A DNA stretch of 64,000 nucleotides from NCBI GenBank assembly GCA_001872735.1, contig MNWT01000019.1, forward strand, positions 1 to 64,000. Direction: 5' to 3'. Origin of the DNA: Verrucomicrobia bacterium CG1_02_43_26. GTDB lineage: Bacteria; Verrucomicrobiota; Verrucomicrobiia; Opitutales; CG1-02-43-26. Shown one piece after another: positions 1-7,716 of this stretch (the first letter of the stretch is position 1; each line of letters begins with the position of its first letter). The notes under the pieces are model-generated. The model ran no database searches. It was not told the origin of the DNA and saw only the letters and a list, made by a program, of their open reading frames with translations. A program made the translations under genes and the position numbers.

Positions 1-252
1 CCATAGCTTCAGTGATTACTGGAATAGCTATAGAGAAGTGTTCAGCAATCAAACCCACAAAAGCGTGGGTAAAGAAAGTGGTCAAACAGCTCACATTGAG
101 CGTTGGAATAATACGCTTAGACAACGTCTGGGTCGATTTGTTCGCAAAACGCTTTCATTCTCAAAAACTCAACATATGCACGAAATCTGCCTGAAGATCT
201 TCATTTACGAGTATAACCTTTCCCTTAAATCATTCGAGTCGTAAGCATTACC
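1..252 (+). mobile_element. 3' end of an IS1-family insertion sequence (truncated by window edge)
   Basis: The first quarter kilobase reads as the end of an IS1-type element. It encodes the C-terminal part of an InsB-like transposase and then stops at GTAAGCATTACC (241-252). The reverse complement of that stretch, GGTAATGCTTAC, resembles the GGTRATG tips of IS1 terminal repeats. The left end lies outside the window, so the other terminal repeat and the target duplication cannot be checked. The exact right boundary is inferred from the tip alone. Confidence 0.7.
2..244 (+). CDS. IS1-family transposase, C-terminal part
   Basis: This reading frame is open at the window edge and encodes the last 80 residues of an IS1-type InsB DDE transposase, which cuts and rejoins the element ends. 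The recognisable block is ERWNNTLRQRLGRFVRKTLS followed by a FSK motif, the strongly conserved C-terminal region around the catalytic glutamate in IS1 transposases. The stop codon lies immediately before the presumed right terminal repeat, as in intact IS1 copies, so the 3' half looks undamaged. Whether the element is complete, and whether it uses the usual InsA-InsB frameshift, depends on sequence to the left. The family call is confident. Activity is unknown. Confidence 0.8.
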   Translation, partial: HSFSDYWNSYREVFSNQTHKSVGKESGQTAHIERWNNTLRQRLGRFVRKTLSFSKTQHMHEICLKIFIYEYNLSLKSFES

Positions 253-306
253 AGTTGTCTTGACCCATTAAGTTTTGTTTTAAATTTACATAAAAAACAT
301 AATTTA

Positions 307-335
307 TTGACAATTTTATGTTATTATTCTATAAT
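307..335 (+). promoter_or_regulatory. Perfect consensus sigma70 promoter for the F-box-like gene
   Basis: TTGACA (307-312) and TATAAT (330-335) are separated by exactly 17 bases, a full match to the bacterial housekeeping promoter. The predicted start of transcription is about 342, giving a leader of roughly 25 bases before the ATG at 368. The promoter lies between the IS1 end and the gene, in very AT-rich DNA. No Shine-Dalgarno sequence precedes the ATG. Confidence 0.8.
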
Positions 336-367
336 CCAATAAAATTTAAATTTCAAAAACAAAATAT

Positions 368-1252
368 ATGAATAATAAAGTTACTATTGGTATAACAAAT
401 TATAAAAAACTTGATACACAACCCATATTAGAAAGTAGTCGATCTTCAATCCTTGGGATAAATGCTTATAATGGTCCTACAGAAGATGATTTAAAAGACT
501 ACTCAAAAGAAAAACAAGAGTGGCTATTGGCTAATTACCCTGATTTTTTCCTGGATAGCCCGTTAGCCAATCGCTTGATCAATAGCAATCAGCCGATCAC
601 TAAGGAAGACGTGCTTGAAATTCGCAAGAAGAGTAACTACATTTGCCAAGAAAACACTATCCGCTTGGAAGTTCTTTTGAATCTAGTAGATTTTCTGGAA
701 CCTAAAGATATCTGCAATCTCATGCTGGTCAATAAAACCTTTTACGGCCTCAGAAAAATCCACCTAAAACTGAGAAATGTGTATATAATTGAAGAATTGA
801 AAGCTTTTGCAAACAGCAGGCTGGAGGAAAACTACATCAACAAGCTGATGTATAAAAGTTTTAAAGATCCAAATTTCAAGAATGATATAACTGAAGTGGA
901 AAAACTAATCGAAAACTGCTTTGATACGGAAACACAAGGATTAGATAACGTTCAAAAAGACGCGATTAAGTACCTCAATCTAACGGTTAAGGAGGTTGAA
1001 GGCCTGACTACCGACAAACACGTTGAAGCAGTTTATGTTCATGGGTATGACCCGAATTTTGTTAAGGACATGAGTTCTGATGCCATAGATCACATGGTTT
1101 ATTATGAGGAAAACTATACAATACCATGGTCCAATAATTACAATTCTATTGAAAATCGGATTTGGAGGCAGATAAAGGAATGTCTTAATTTTAAAAATGT
1201 CCCCTTTTCACGTTTGCTACCGAATGCGTTCTTGGTTCCAAACGCAGGCTAA
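368..1252 (+). CDS. F-box-like domain protein, putative host-directed effector
   Basis: A 294-residue soluble protein without signal peptide or membrane segment. Residues about 100-135 fit the eukaryotic F-box pattern: LEVLLNLVDFLEPKDI, then NLMLVNKTFYGL, with the spaced leucines, the acidic residue before the second helix and the V-x-K-x-F/W-x-L ending. F-boxes bind Skp1 in SCF ubiquitin ligases, and bacterial F-box proteins are normally effectors delivered into eukaryotic hosts. The remaining sequence is not recognised; no leucine-rich or ankyrin substrate-binding repeat is evident. The gene follows an IS1 remnant, has its own perfect promoter, and its last 36 bases overlap the end of the opposing transporter gene, which suggests insertion or extension into a neighbour. 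The F-box call rests on pattern matching by eye; effector status is inference. Confidence 0.6.
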   Translation: MNNKVTIGITNYKKLDTQPILESSRSSILGINAYNGPTEDDLKDYSKEKQEWLLANYPDFFLDSPLANRLINSNQPITKEDVLEIRKKSNYICQENTIRLEVLLNLVDFLEPKDICNLMLVNKTFYGLRKIHLKLRNVYIIEELKAFANSRLEENYINKLMYKSFKDPNFKNDITEVEKLIENCFDTETQGLDNVQKDAIKYLNLTVKEVEGLTTDKHVEAVYVHGYDPNFVKDMSSDAIDHMVYYEENYTIPWSNNYNSIENRIWRQIKECLNFKNVPFSRLLPNAFLVPNAG

Positions 1253-2413
1253 CATAAGACATGAAAGCGCAAATAAGGCGACACATATGTAGCTGACAAC
1301 AAGCGGCGTCGTTATATGCAATAAATAGTAACCAATAAAGGGTGCTAGGATTCCCTTAAAGCCGCTCAGCGAAGTGTGAACCGTCATATAGGCCGCTACT
1401 TTATGCTTGGGTGCTATTTTTGTTACCCATAGGTGCCACATGACAATATGCCCCGCTACACCAATGCCATTTAATATAGAAGCAACTACCAGCCAGTAAA
1501 TGTCCTCTGTTGAGAAGAACATGATAAAGCTGGCGATAAAACAGATATTAGAAAGGATGCGCGTGGTGACAAATCTAAGGTAATCGAAGATGAACCCCCA
1601 CAGTTTGATCGTTAAAATAATCAGAATGGCGGGTACCCCATAGACCAAAAGTGCGATAATTTCATTAGAGGCATCTATGCCATATTTCTCCTGTGCCAAG
1701 TATTCAATTCTTACCGGCATGGCAATAGAGTTACCTAAGGTTAGGAGAATAAATGCCAGAAGTAACCATCCAAAAAGTTTATCCTTCCAGGCGAGTTTTA
1801 GATTACGCCAGAAATTACTGTCATCGGTCTCTGTTTTAACCAAAGGCTCGGAGGGAATTTTATTCAAGGACCAAGAAGCAATCAGCCCGCAAATGGCCAT
1901 AATGATAAACAGGATGCGAAAGTTACTGAAATCAGCATCCAACAGTTTGCCACCAAAGTCGGCAAAAATGGCTCCAAAGGTAGTCGAGAGCACAAATATG
2001 CTGGAGACTCTGCTGCCTCGCTCCTTCGGTGTGTAGTTTTGCGAGTACACCTGGATCATCATCGGCGGGGGCTGCGCAAAGAAAATGTAGGCCATAAACA
2101 CACAAATCGCATAGAACCATAGGCTATGCGAAAACGGTACTAAAAACAAAAAGAGTGCCGTTGCTAATAATACCAAAGAGCAGACGCGAGAAGCTGCCAG
2201 ACAAGAACGATACCCTAAAATCAGGAATAGGGGAGTGATCAAGCGACCACCGTTAATCGACAAAAATGACTTTATCCAAGCCGGTGCGCCAAATTCTCTA
2301 ATAGCAATCAACAAACCAAAGGTCATAAGCCCCGAGAAAATGACACCCTCAAAGGCCCCGCGAATACAGTCGTATTTGTAGGTTACCCTGGCTTTTTCAG
2401 AGTGAGAATACAT
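1217..2413 (-). CDS. Major facilitator superfamily transporter
   Basis: A 398-residue integral inner-membrane protein with about 12 hydrophobic segments and a central hydrophilic loop near residues 185-210, the usual two-times-six-helix MFS design. Between the second and third segments of each half are short basic loops; the stretch YTPKERGSRVSS after segment 4 is typical of MFS intracellular loops. The substrate cannot be read from the sequence. It lies seven bases downstream of nadA on the same strand and is probably co-transcribed with it, so a role in precursor or metabolite uptake is possible but unproven. Its 3' end overlaps the convergent F-box-like gene by 36 bases. Confidence 0.75.
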   Translation of the reverse strand: MYSHSEKARVTYKYDCIRGAFEGVIFSGLMTFGLLIAIREFGAPAWIKSFLSINGGRLITPLFLILGYRSCLAASRVCSLVLLATALFLFLVPFSHSLWFYAICVFMAYIFFAQPPPMMIQVYSQNYTPKERGSRVSSIFVLSTTFGAIFADFGGKLLDADFSNFRILFIIMAICGLIASWSLNKIPSEPLVKTETDDSNFWRNLKLAWKDKLFGWLLLAFILLTLGNSIAMPVRIEYLAQEKYGIDASNEIIALLVYGVPAILIILTIKLWGFIFDYLRFVTTRILSNICFIASFIMFFSTEDIYWLVVASILNGIGVAGHIVMWHLWVTKIAPKHKVAAYMTVHTSLSGFKGILAPFIGYYLLHITTPLVVSYICVALFALSCLMLACVWNQERIR

Positions 2414-2419
2414 TGCTGT

Positions 2420-3400
2420 CTAGCGAGACCACTCCAGCATACGTTGAATCGGCACTAAAGCCTTTTCGCGGATATCCTCGGGAAGGACAATTTCAGGACT
2501 GCGATTTTTCATGCAAGCTAAAAGCTTTTCTACGGTATTCATTTTCATGTATTTACACTCACTGCAAGCACAATGCTCTGTGGGACCCGCAACAAATGTC
2601 TTATCCGGGATCTCCCTTCTTAGGCGAGTAATCATACCTGATTCAGTTACGATAATAAAAGTATCTGCTTTATTGTTTTTACAAAAGCTGACCATTTTCT
2701 CGGTACTACAGACCTCATCCGCCATATCTCGCACGGCTTCCAAGCATTCCGGATGCGCTACCAGCGGAGCATTCGGGTAGAGCGTTCGTACTTTCTCTAA
2801 CGAACGCGCGGTAAATTGAATATGGGCGTAACAACTGCCTGGCCATAAATGCATAGGGCGACCTGCTTTTTTAGAAACCCATTGGCCTAAATTTTGATCC
2901 GGGACAAAAAGAATTTCCCTATCAGCTGGAACTTTTTTAACTAACTCGACCGCATTGCCACTCGTGCAAATAAGATCACTTAAGGCCTTTACTCCGGCGG
3001 AGCAATTAATATAAGCAACTACGTACAACTCCGGGTGTTTTTCTTTATAAGCCGCTAGCTTTTCTGCTGGGCAAGATTCAGACAAAGAGCACCCAGCCTC
3101 TAAATCCGGTAATAGGACTTGTTTATTTGGATTAATAATCTTGGCGGTTTCAGCCATGAAGTGCACGCCGCAAAATACGATCACATCTGCGTCTGTTTCC
3201 GCTGCTTTGTAAGCTAGGCCTAAAGAATCCCCCACAAAGTCTGCTACCTCTTGTATGGCCGGAATTTGGTAATTATGAGCCAGGATAACCGCGTTTAGAT
3301 CTTTTTTTAGAGCAAGAATTTCCTCCTGTTCCTTTGTAAACGTTTTTGAGTCTACCTTTTCCGGTTTAAACACCAAGGGTTCGAAAGTCTTCTTGAACAT
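2420..3400 (-). CDS. nadA: Quinolinate synthase
   Basis: NadA condenses iminoaspartate with dihydroxyacetone phosphate to give quinolinate, the second step of de novo NAD synthesis, using a [4Fe-4S] cluster. The 326-residue protein shows the family's three pseudo-repeats: AHNYQIPAIQEVADFVGDSL near residue 41, FCGVHFMAETAKI near 77, and the blocks EAGCSLSESCP, WPGSCYAH and CACSECKYMKMNT. The cluster ligands are probably C104, C190 and C282. Length is normal for the short NadA type. nadB and nadC are not in the window. The gene follows the TPR gene with two bases between them and precedes the MFS transporter, forming a fur-TPR-nadA-MFS run. Confidence 0.95.
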   Translation of the reverse strand: MFKKTFEPLVFKPEKVDSKTFTKEQEEILALKKDLNAVILAHNYQIPAIQEVADFVGDSLGLAYKAAETDADVIVFCGVHFMAETAKIINPNKQVLLPDLEAGCSLSESCPAEKLAAYKEKHPELYVVAYINCSAGVKALSDLICTSGNAVELVKKVPADREILFVPDQNLGQWVSKKAGRPMHLWPGSCYAHIQFTARSLEKVRTLYPNAPLVAHPECLEAVRDMADEVCSTEKMVSFCKNNKADTFIIVTESGMITRLRREIPDKTFVAGPTEHCACSECKYMKMNTVEKLLACMKNRSPEIVLPEDIREKALVPIQRMLEWSR

Positions 3401-3402
3401 GT

Positions 3403-3801
3403 TTAGTTTTTCTTTTTTTGAAAGCCATCCGTGGACGCTTGAGCCGATATTTGTTTAACAAACTCGATATATTGAGGATAATTGTGCAAATTGGCCAGAT
3501 CAGAATCATTCAACAGCCAATTTAGATCATCATAACCAAGAGAAAATGCTTTATAAAGATACTCTACCGCCAGCTTTTTGTTACTTTTCAAAGCATAACT
3601 ACAAGCCAGGTTGTAATGAGCCATTGCATTTTTGGGATCCAGGTGGACTAGTTTTTTATCCATCGCCAAACCATCATCAATTCGACCCACCCTCGTATAC
3701 AGGTGCCCTAAAAGTTCGATGACAGTCGTATCCTCAGGCAACTTAGCGAGAATAGCTTCGTAAAATTGTATAAAAAAGGCGTTGTCGGTCTTATTATCCA
3801 T
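3403..3801 (-). CDS. Small TPR-repeat protein
   Basis: About 132 residues forming two to three tetratricopeptide repeats, helical hairpins that usually mediate protein contacts. The clearest repeat is AMAHYNLACSYALKSNKK followed by AVEYLYKAFSLGY; an earlier degenerate repeat contains VIELLGHLYTRVGRIDDGLA. The tail YPQYIEFVKQ resembles the end-of-group TPR form. There is no signal peptide, so it is probably cytoplasmic. I chose the ATG that overlaps the fur stop by eight bases (ATGGATAA) because this is a typical translationally coupled junction; an upstream ATG at 3822 would add seven residues. Its partner is unknown. Confidence 0.7.
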   Translation of the reverse strand: MDNKTDNAFFIQFYEAILAKLPEDTTVIELLGHLYTRVGRIDDGLAMDKKLVHLDPKNAMAHYNLACSYALKSNKKLAVEYLYKAFSLGYDDLNWLLNDSDLANLHNYPQYIEFVKQISAQASTDGFQKKKN

Positions 3802-4270
3802 GCTTTTTGGCGCAAAGGCCATTTTTCTGCTTTTCTAAACAATGCGCGGTGATTTGAAGCCGCTGAGACTCCATACCCATCTTTAATTTATCGGAAACAG
3901 CCTTGCCATACCACTCCATAAAAGGAGCATCTATCTCAAATATACGCTCACAGTCACTACAGACAATCTGGGTCTGGAAAGTTTTACTTTTGTGGTTAGC
4001 AACGTAATATTTATAGTCCTTGCCTATATCAATCTCACGGATAACCGCATTTTCAATTAATAGCGGTAACGTGCGGTAAACCGTTGCCCTAGAAACTGTA
4101 TTATCGAGGCTCCTCGCTTGGGCAAGTAATTCTTCAGCAGTAAAGTGTTTTTCCTGTTTCACTGATGCCAGAAAGACAGCAATTCGCTGGCTCGTAATCC
4201 GTAAGCCCTTGCTTGCCAAGAACTCCCTGAAGAGAGACTCATCTGCTTCTAATATCGTAGGGTTGTTCAT
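3794..4270 (-). CDS. fur: Fur-family metalloregulator
   Basis: A 158-residue Fur-superfamily repressor. The N-terminal winged helix includes SKGLRITSQRIAVF and the recognition region VSRATVYRTLPLLIENAVI; the C-terminal dimerisation domain contains IVCSDCERIFEID with one CxxC pair and a second, more widely spaced C...C near the end. Classical Fur has an HHxH block before the CxxC; here that stretch reads NHKSKTFQTQ, so only one of the usual histidines is obvious. The metal specificity (iron, zinc or peroxide sensing) therefore cannot be assigned. The ATG at 4270 is preferred over an upstream TTG at 4282. It heads the fur-TPR-nadA-MFS cluster. Confidence 0.85.
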   Translation of the reverse strand: MNNPTILEADESLFREFLASKGLRITSQRIAVFLASVKQEKHFTAEELLAQARSLDNTVSRATVYRTLPLLIENAVIREIDIGKDYKYYVANHKSKTFQTQIVCSDCERIFEIDAPFMEWYGKAVSDKLKMGMESQRLQITAHCLEKQKNGLCAKKHG

Positions 4271-4392
4271 CAAAATATTCAATACCGCTTAATGAGACTA
4301 AAATGATACTGATTTACCATAATGTCAACGTTTGCTATTCGATTAGGGCTTGTTTTTTCTACTAGATTGTCGATAATTTGAAGCACACTCCC

Positions 4393-4839
4393 ATGATAAA
4401 GGCAAAGTATATAACTACGCTCGCTATGATTTGCATATCCACTGGGCTTTTCGCAAAGACGACCAAAATGGAAACGCCGGCTCCGGTGATCGATTTCCAG
4501 CTCCCTATGTTTGGCAAAGATGGCTACAAGACCTGGGATCTGCGTGGCAAAGAAGGCTTTTTTAAGGACGAAAACCATATAGACATCCACGGCATGTTCC
4601 TAAAAATCTATAGCGGCAACGAAGGCTGTGAACTGGATACGACAATAGAAAGCCTACAGGCTACCCTCAAGCCAAAGGAAAATAAAGCATTCGGGGACGA
4701 CCTCATCTTCGTTTCCGGTAAAAACTTTAATATCATCGGCAAAGGCTGGCAGTGGAACGGCTTAAACAAAAAGATAGCTATTAAAAAGGATGCCCGAGTA
4801 ACCTTTAACCAGCGGCTCGTCTCGTTAGCAAAAGATTAA
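4393..4839 (+). CDS. lptC: LptC-like LPS export protein
   Basis: About 148 residues with an N-terminal hydrophobic segment (KYITTLAMICISTGLFA) that is either a signal peptide or the single membrane anchor typical of LptC. The body is beta-rich with the repeating pattern DFQLPMFGKDGYKTWDLRG, common in LptC/OstA-like proteins that form the periplasmic bridge for lipopolysaccharide. The assignment leans on position: it is followed within five bases by an lptA-like gene and then lptB. I chose the ATG at 4393, since it places the hydrophobic segment properly; a TTG at 4378 in the same frame would add five residues. LptC sequences diverge strongly, so confidence is moderate. Confidence 0.65.
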   Translation: MIKAKYITTLAMICISTGLFAKTTKMETPAPVIDFQLPMFGKDGYKTWDLRGKEGFFKDENHIDIHGMFLKIYSGNEGCELDTTIESLQATLKPKENKAFGDDLIFVSGKNFNIIGKGWQWNGLNKKIAIKKDARVTFNQRLVSLAKD

Positions 4840-4843
4840 TTTT

Positions 4844-5371
4844 ATGCGCAAGCTCATTTCGATAAGTCTCTTTTTGATTTCCCCAGTATTACATGGTGAA
4901 GATCAAACCGTCATCACCAGTGATCGCCTAGAATTCGCAGCTCAAGAGGAGAATAATGTTTTCCTTTTTCAGGATAACGTTGAAGTGAACTCAGAGAACC
5001 TACGCGTTACCTGCGACAAGCTAGAAGTCTTTTCGGCTAAAACAGGCCAAAGCCCTTCAAAAGAATTGGCTGATATCGGTTCAGTGGATTTGGTGATTGC
5101 CGATGGCAATGTACATATTAAACAAGATGACAAAGTTGCCGAAGCTGGACATGCGGAGATTTTCCCTAAAGAAGGTAAAATTATACTGACAGACTCCCCT
5201 AAGGTAACAGGCCCAGATGGCGTAGTAGAGGGCTACAGAATGGTCTTGTACAAAAACGACAAAAAAGCTTATGTTGAAGGGGAACCCGGAACAAAACAAC
5301 GCCCTAAAATTACATTAGGAGCTTTACCTGAGCTTTCTTTTGCAGATACAGATACTAAGGAGAATAGTTAA
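4844..5371 (+). CDS. lptA: LptA-like periplasmic LPS transport protein
   Basis: A 175-residue exported protein. Residues 1-19 form a signal peptide (RKLISISLFLISPVLHGED). The mature part is an OstA/LptA-like beta-jellyroll, seen as repeated strands such as TVITSDRLEFAAQEENNVFL, FQDNVEVNSENLRVTCDKLEV and DGNVHIKQDDKVAEAGHAEI, then a TGPDGVVEGYRMVLY strand. LptA oligomers carry LPS from the inner-membrane LptBFG-C complex to LptD. The gene lies four bases after lptC and five before lptB, so the three are almost certainly one operon. lptF, lptG and lptD are not in the window. Confidence 0.8.
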   Translation: MRKLISISLFLISPVLHGEDQTVITSDRLEFAAQEENNVFLFQDNVEVNSENLRVTCDKLEVFSAKTGQSPSKELADIGSVDLVIADGNVHIKQDDKVAEAGHAEIFPKEGKIILTDSPKVTGPDGVVEGYRMVLYKNDKKAYVEGEPGTKQRPKITLGALPELSFADTDTKENS

Positions 5372-5376
5372 TAGCA

Positions 5377-6096
5377 ATGGGCTTGAGATCTAAAAATCTT
5401 GTAAAAAAATACGGCAAAAAACAGGTTGTCTCTGATATCAGCATCGGTGTCGAAGAAGGGGAGATAATCGGTTTGCTCGGGCCAAACGGTGCCGGTAAGA
5501 CCACGAGCTTTTACATGATCGTTGGCCTTGTGCCCGTTACATCCGGCGAAGTTTTTCTAGATGATAACGCGCTTACCGAAAAGCCCATGCATAAAAGAGC
5601 GAGGATGGGAATTGGTTATCTGCCCCAAGAACCTTCTGTTTTTAGAAAGTTAACGGTAAAGCAAAATCTCCAAGCTGTAGCCGAAACCCTGAATGTCAGC
5701 AAAAAGGAACAAAAAGCCGTTGTGGAGGAGTGCCTAGAAGAGCTTCATTTAACCTCCCTAGCAGATCAAAAAGCTTATACATTGAGCGGGGGAGAACGCA
5801 GACGGCTTGAAATATCCCGCGCACTTGTCAAAAAGCCGAAATACCTCCTCATGGATGAGCCCTTCAGTGGCGTGGACCCTATTAACGTTGCCGATGTCCA
5901 AGAAATTATTTTGAAACTAAAAGGAAAAGGGATTGGTATATTAATTACCGATCATAATGTGCGTGAGACGCTTAAAATAGTAGACCGCGCATACCTAATC
6001 CATGAAGGTCGCGTGCTCTGCGAGGGTGATAGCACGTTTTTGGTAAATGATGAGAAAAGCCGTCGCTTTTACTTGGGTGACCATTTTAATTTGTAA
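5377..6096 (+). CDS. lptB: LPS export ABC transporter ATP-binding protein
   Basis: A 239-residue cytoplasmic ATPase that powers LPS extraction from the inner membrane. The Walker A motif is GLLGPNGAGKTT, the Q-loop region LPQEPSVFRKLTV, the signature LSGGERRRLEISRAL, Walker B YLLMDEPFSGVDP and the switch histidine TDHNVRE. SFYMIVGLV after Walker A and FSGVDPINVADVQ are characteristic of LptB rather than of other ABC ATPases. The length is normal. The start at 5377 follows the lptA stop by five bases. Downstream a 97-base spacer leads to hprK on the same strand. Confidence 0.95.
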   Translation: MGLRSKNLVKKYGKKQVVSDISIGVEEGEIIGLLGPNGAGKTTSFYMIVGLVPVTSGEVFLDDNALTEKPMHKRARMGIGYLPQEPSVFRKLTVKQNLQAVAETLNVSKKEQKAVVEECLEELHLTSLADQKAYTLSGGERRRLEISRALVKKPKYLLMDEPFSGVDPINVADVQEIILKLKGKGIGILITDHNVRETLKIVDRAYLIHEGRVLCEGDSTFLVNDEKSRRFYLGDHFNL

Positions 6097-6193
6097 TAAA
6101 AAAGCCAATACGCTTTTGTTACCCCTAGAAACAACCCACTAAACAAAATTTCTGGCCTTTTCCTAACTAACGTGTTTAGAATATGGCTGCTAT

Positions 6194-7156
6194 ATGACCG
6201 TTAGACAACTTGTTACCAAAATTGAAAAAATATCCGTAAAGGAATTTTACGAGACATTTAAGAAAAAGCTGCAGCTAGAACTGGTGCTTCCCCGTACGGA
6301 TTTAACAAAAATGATTCGTGAAAAAAGTATCAATCGCCCGGCATTGGCGTTAACGGGCTATATGAAGTATTTTGCCCACAAGCGTCTACAATTACTGGGT
6401 GCAGGCGAAATGGGTTTCTTGAAGGATATGGGCGAAGTTATGCAAGAACATGTGCTGACGGAGATCGCACGGAAGAAAATTCCCTGCATGATCGTTTCCA
6501 GAAATCTTGTTCCGACAAAAGCCATGATCAAAGTGTCTGAAAAGTTTGATATCCCGCTTTTCCGTACAAAAATGAAATCTAAGGACTTCACTGCAGAAGC
6601 CACCGTGCTTCTGGAGGAAAAGATGGCACCTAGAACAACGATTCATGGTACATTACTAGACGTTAAGGGTATAGGCGCACTGATTCAGGGCAAGAGCGGT
6701 ATTGGTAAAAGTGAATGCGCGTTGGCATTGATTAACCGCGGGCATAGTTTAGTAGCAGATGACTTAATTCATGTAAGACTAGTAGGTGAAATGGAACTCT
6801 TGGGCACATGCTCTCCCCTGAGTCGAGGGTACATGGAGTCTAGAGGAATTGGTATTATCAACATCGTAGAGTTATTTGGCATACGTGCTGTGCGTTTAGA
6901 AAAACGTATCGATATTGTCATTAATTTTGTTGAATGGACTCCTGGAATGGTTGAAGAACGCACTGGCTTAGACCAAAAAACAGCTACCATCTTGGGTATT
7001 GAAGTGCCGCGTGTGGAGATACCGGTTCGCCCGGGGAGGGACATGGCTCGGTTAGTAGAAGTAGCAACCATGGTACATGCTTTAAAGATCATGGGCCACG
7101 ATTCCGCAGCTAATTTCAATGATAAATTGATTCAAAATATGAATCACTCGAAGTAA
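6194..7156 (+). CDS. hprK: HPr kinase/phosphorylase
   Basis: HprK/P phosphorylates and dephosphorylates HPr on a serine in PTS-linked regulation of carbon use. The 320-residue protein has the N-terminal HprK domain (residues about 1-140) and a C-terminal kinase domain with P-loop GKSGIGKS (166-173), the catalytic-site stretch RGHSLVADD, and the family signature [16 protein letters not shown]. All of these are intact, so an active enzyme is likely. No HPr or EI gene is present in the window. It follows lptB, an arrangement also found with LPS and PTS-regulatory genes in other Gram-negatives. The EIIA domain fused to DisA at 52.6-54.0 kb is another PTS-type protein of this genome. Confidence 0.95.
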   Translation: MTVRQLVTKIEKISVKEFYETFKKKLQLELVLPRTDLTKMIREKSINRPALALTGYMKYFAHKRLQLLGAGEMGFLKDMGEVMQEHVLTEIARKKIPCMIVSRNLVPTKAMIKVSEKFDIPLFRTKMKSKDFTAEATVLLEEKMAPRTTIHGTLLDVKGIGALIQGKSGIGKSECALALINRGHSLVADDLIHVRLVGEMELLGTCSPLSRGYMESRGIGIINIVELFGIRAVRLEKRIDIVINFVEWTPGMVEERTGLDQKTATILGIEVPRVEIPVRPGRDMARLVEVATMVHALKIMGHDSAANFNDKLIQNMNHSK

Positions 7157-7389
7157 CGTCCATCTAGTAAACCCAAAGCCGTTTTTTTTGAAAAAAATTA
7201 TGAAGTAAATTTCTTAAATTTACTTTTGGACGTATAAAATAAACGCACTAAAACCATTCCGTTTCACATAAAAAAACTCTCGATGCAAAATCCAGTTTTA
7301 TAAATTACCTACAGACAGGGTAGTTAGGGATGAGAAAAAATTAGCCCCGCCTGGCAATCAAAATTTATAAAAAGTTATTCGGAAGAACT

Positions 7390-7398
7390 TGTGAATAA
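7390..7398 (-). promoter_or_regulatory. DnaA box
   Basis: TTATTCACA on the minus strand, an exact match to the DnaA consensus TTATNCACA. It lies 319 bases upstream of the dnaA start codon and matches the second box at 7691 base for base. Confidence 0.6.
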
Positions 7399-7690
7399 CT
7401 TGTTAGAAACTTGCGCTTGCATGGAAGGGGGATCTTTCGGTTATGCTTTGCCTCCATGAATCAATCCAAGGATACATTTTCTTTTAATAACCACGTCAGC
7501 TCCTCTATCCTTGCTGGCAAAAATGAAAATAAAAGCCCTATCCCGTTAACAGACAATAACTTAGAAATACACAAAAACCTCACCCCTTTGCACGGAAGGC
7601 ATCTACCCAAGAATACTTTACAAAGAAAATCGTCCGTACTACGGACTATTAACGAAGCTCTTTTCATTAATCCTTTGACCCCGAAACCAT

Positions 7691-7699
7691 TGTGAATAA
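7691..7699 (-). promoter_or_regulatory. DnaA box next to the dnaA start
   Basis: TTATTCACA on the minus strand, 17 bases before the dnaA start codon. This position suits autorepression of dnaA by its own product. Confidence 0.6.
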
Positions 7700-7716
7700 G
7701 ATTACTTTTTTTGACT

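Larger units (their letters stand above)
7157..7716. other. dnaA upstream region with two exact DnaA boxes
   Basis: This 560-base gap contains two exact DnaA boxes in the same orientation, TGTGAATAA at 7390-7398 and 7691-7699 (complement TTATTCACA, matching TTATNCACA). It also holds a 10-base AT-rich inverted repeat, AAGTAAATTT/AAATTTACTT (7203-7225), and long A and T runs. It could be a dnaA autoregulatory region or a small origin. An open frame of 79 codons (7456-7695) crosses it, but nothing in it is recognisable. Confidence 0.5.

Noticed and set aside
4150-4170. Half of a parS-like sequence (TGTTTCACTGAT) inside fur
   Set aside because: The second arm is missing, so ParB binding would not be expected.
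6100-6117. AAAAGC...GCTTTT hairpin after lptB as a terminator
   Set aside because: The stem has only six mostly A-T pairs and hprK follows on the same strand; too weak to call.
7456-7695. 79-codon open frame upstream of dnaA
   Set aside because: It has no Shine-Dalgarno at proper distance, no recognisable motif and lies across a region with DnaA boxes; I could not support it as a gene.
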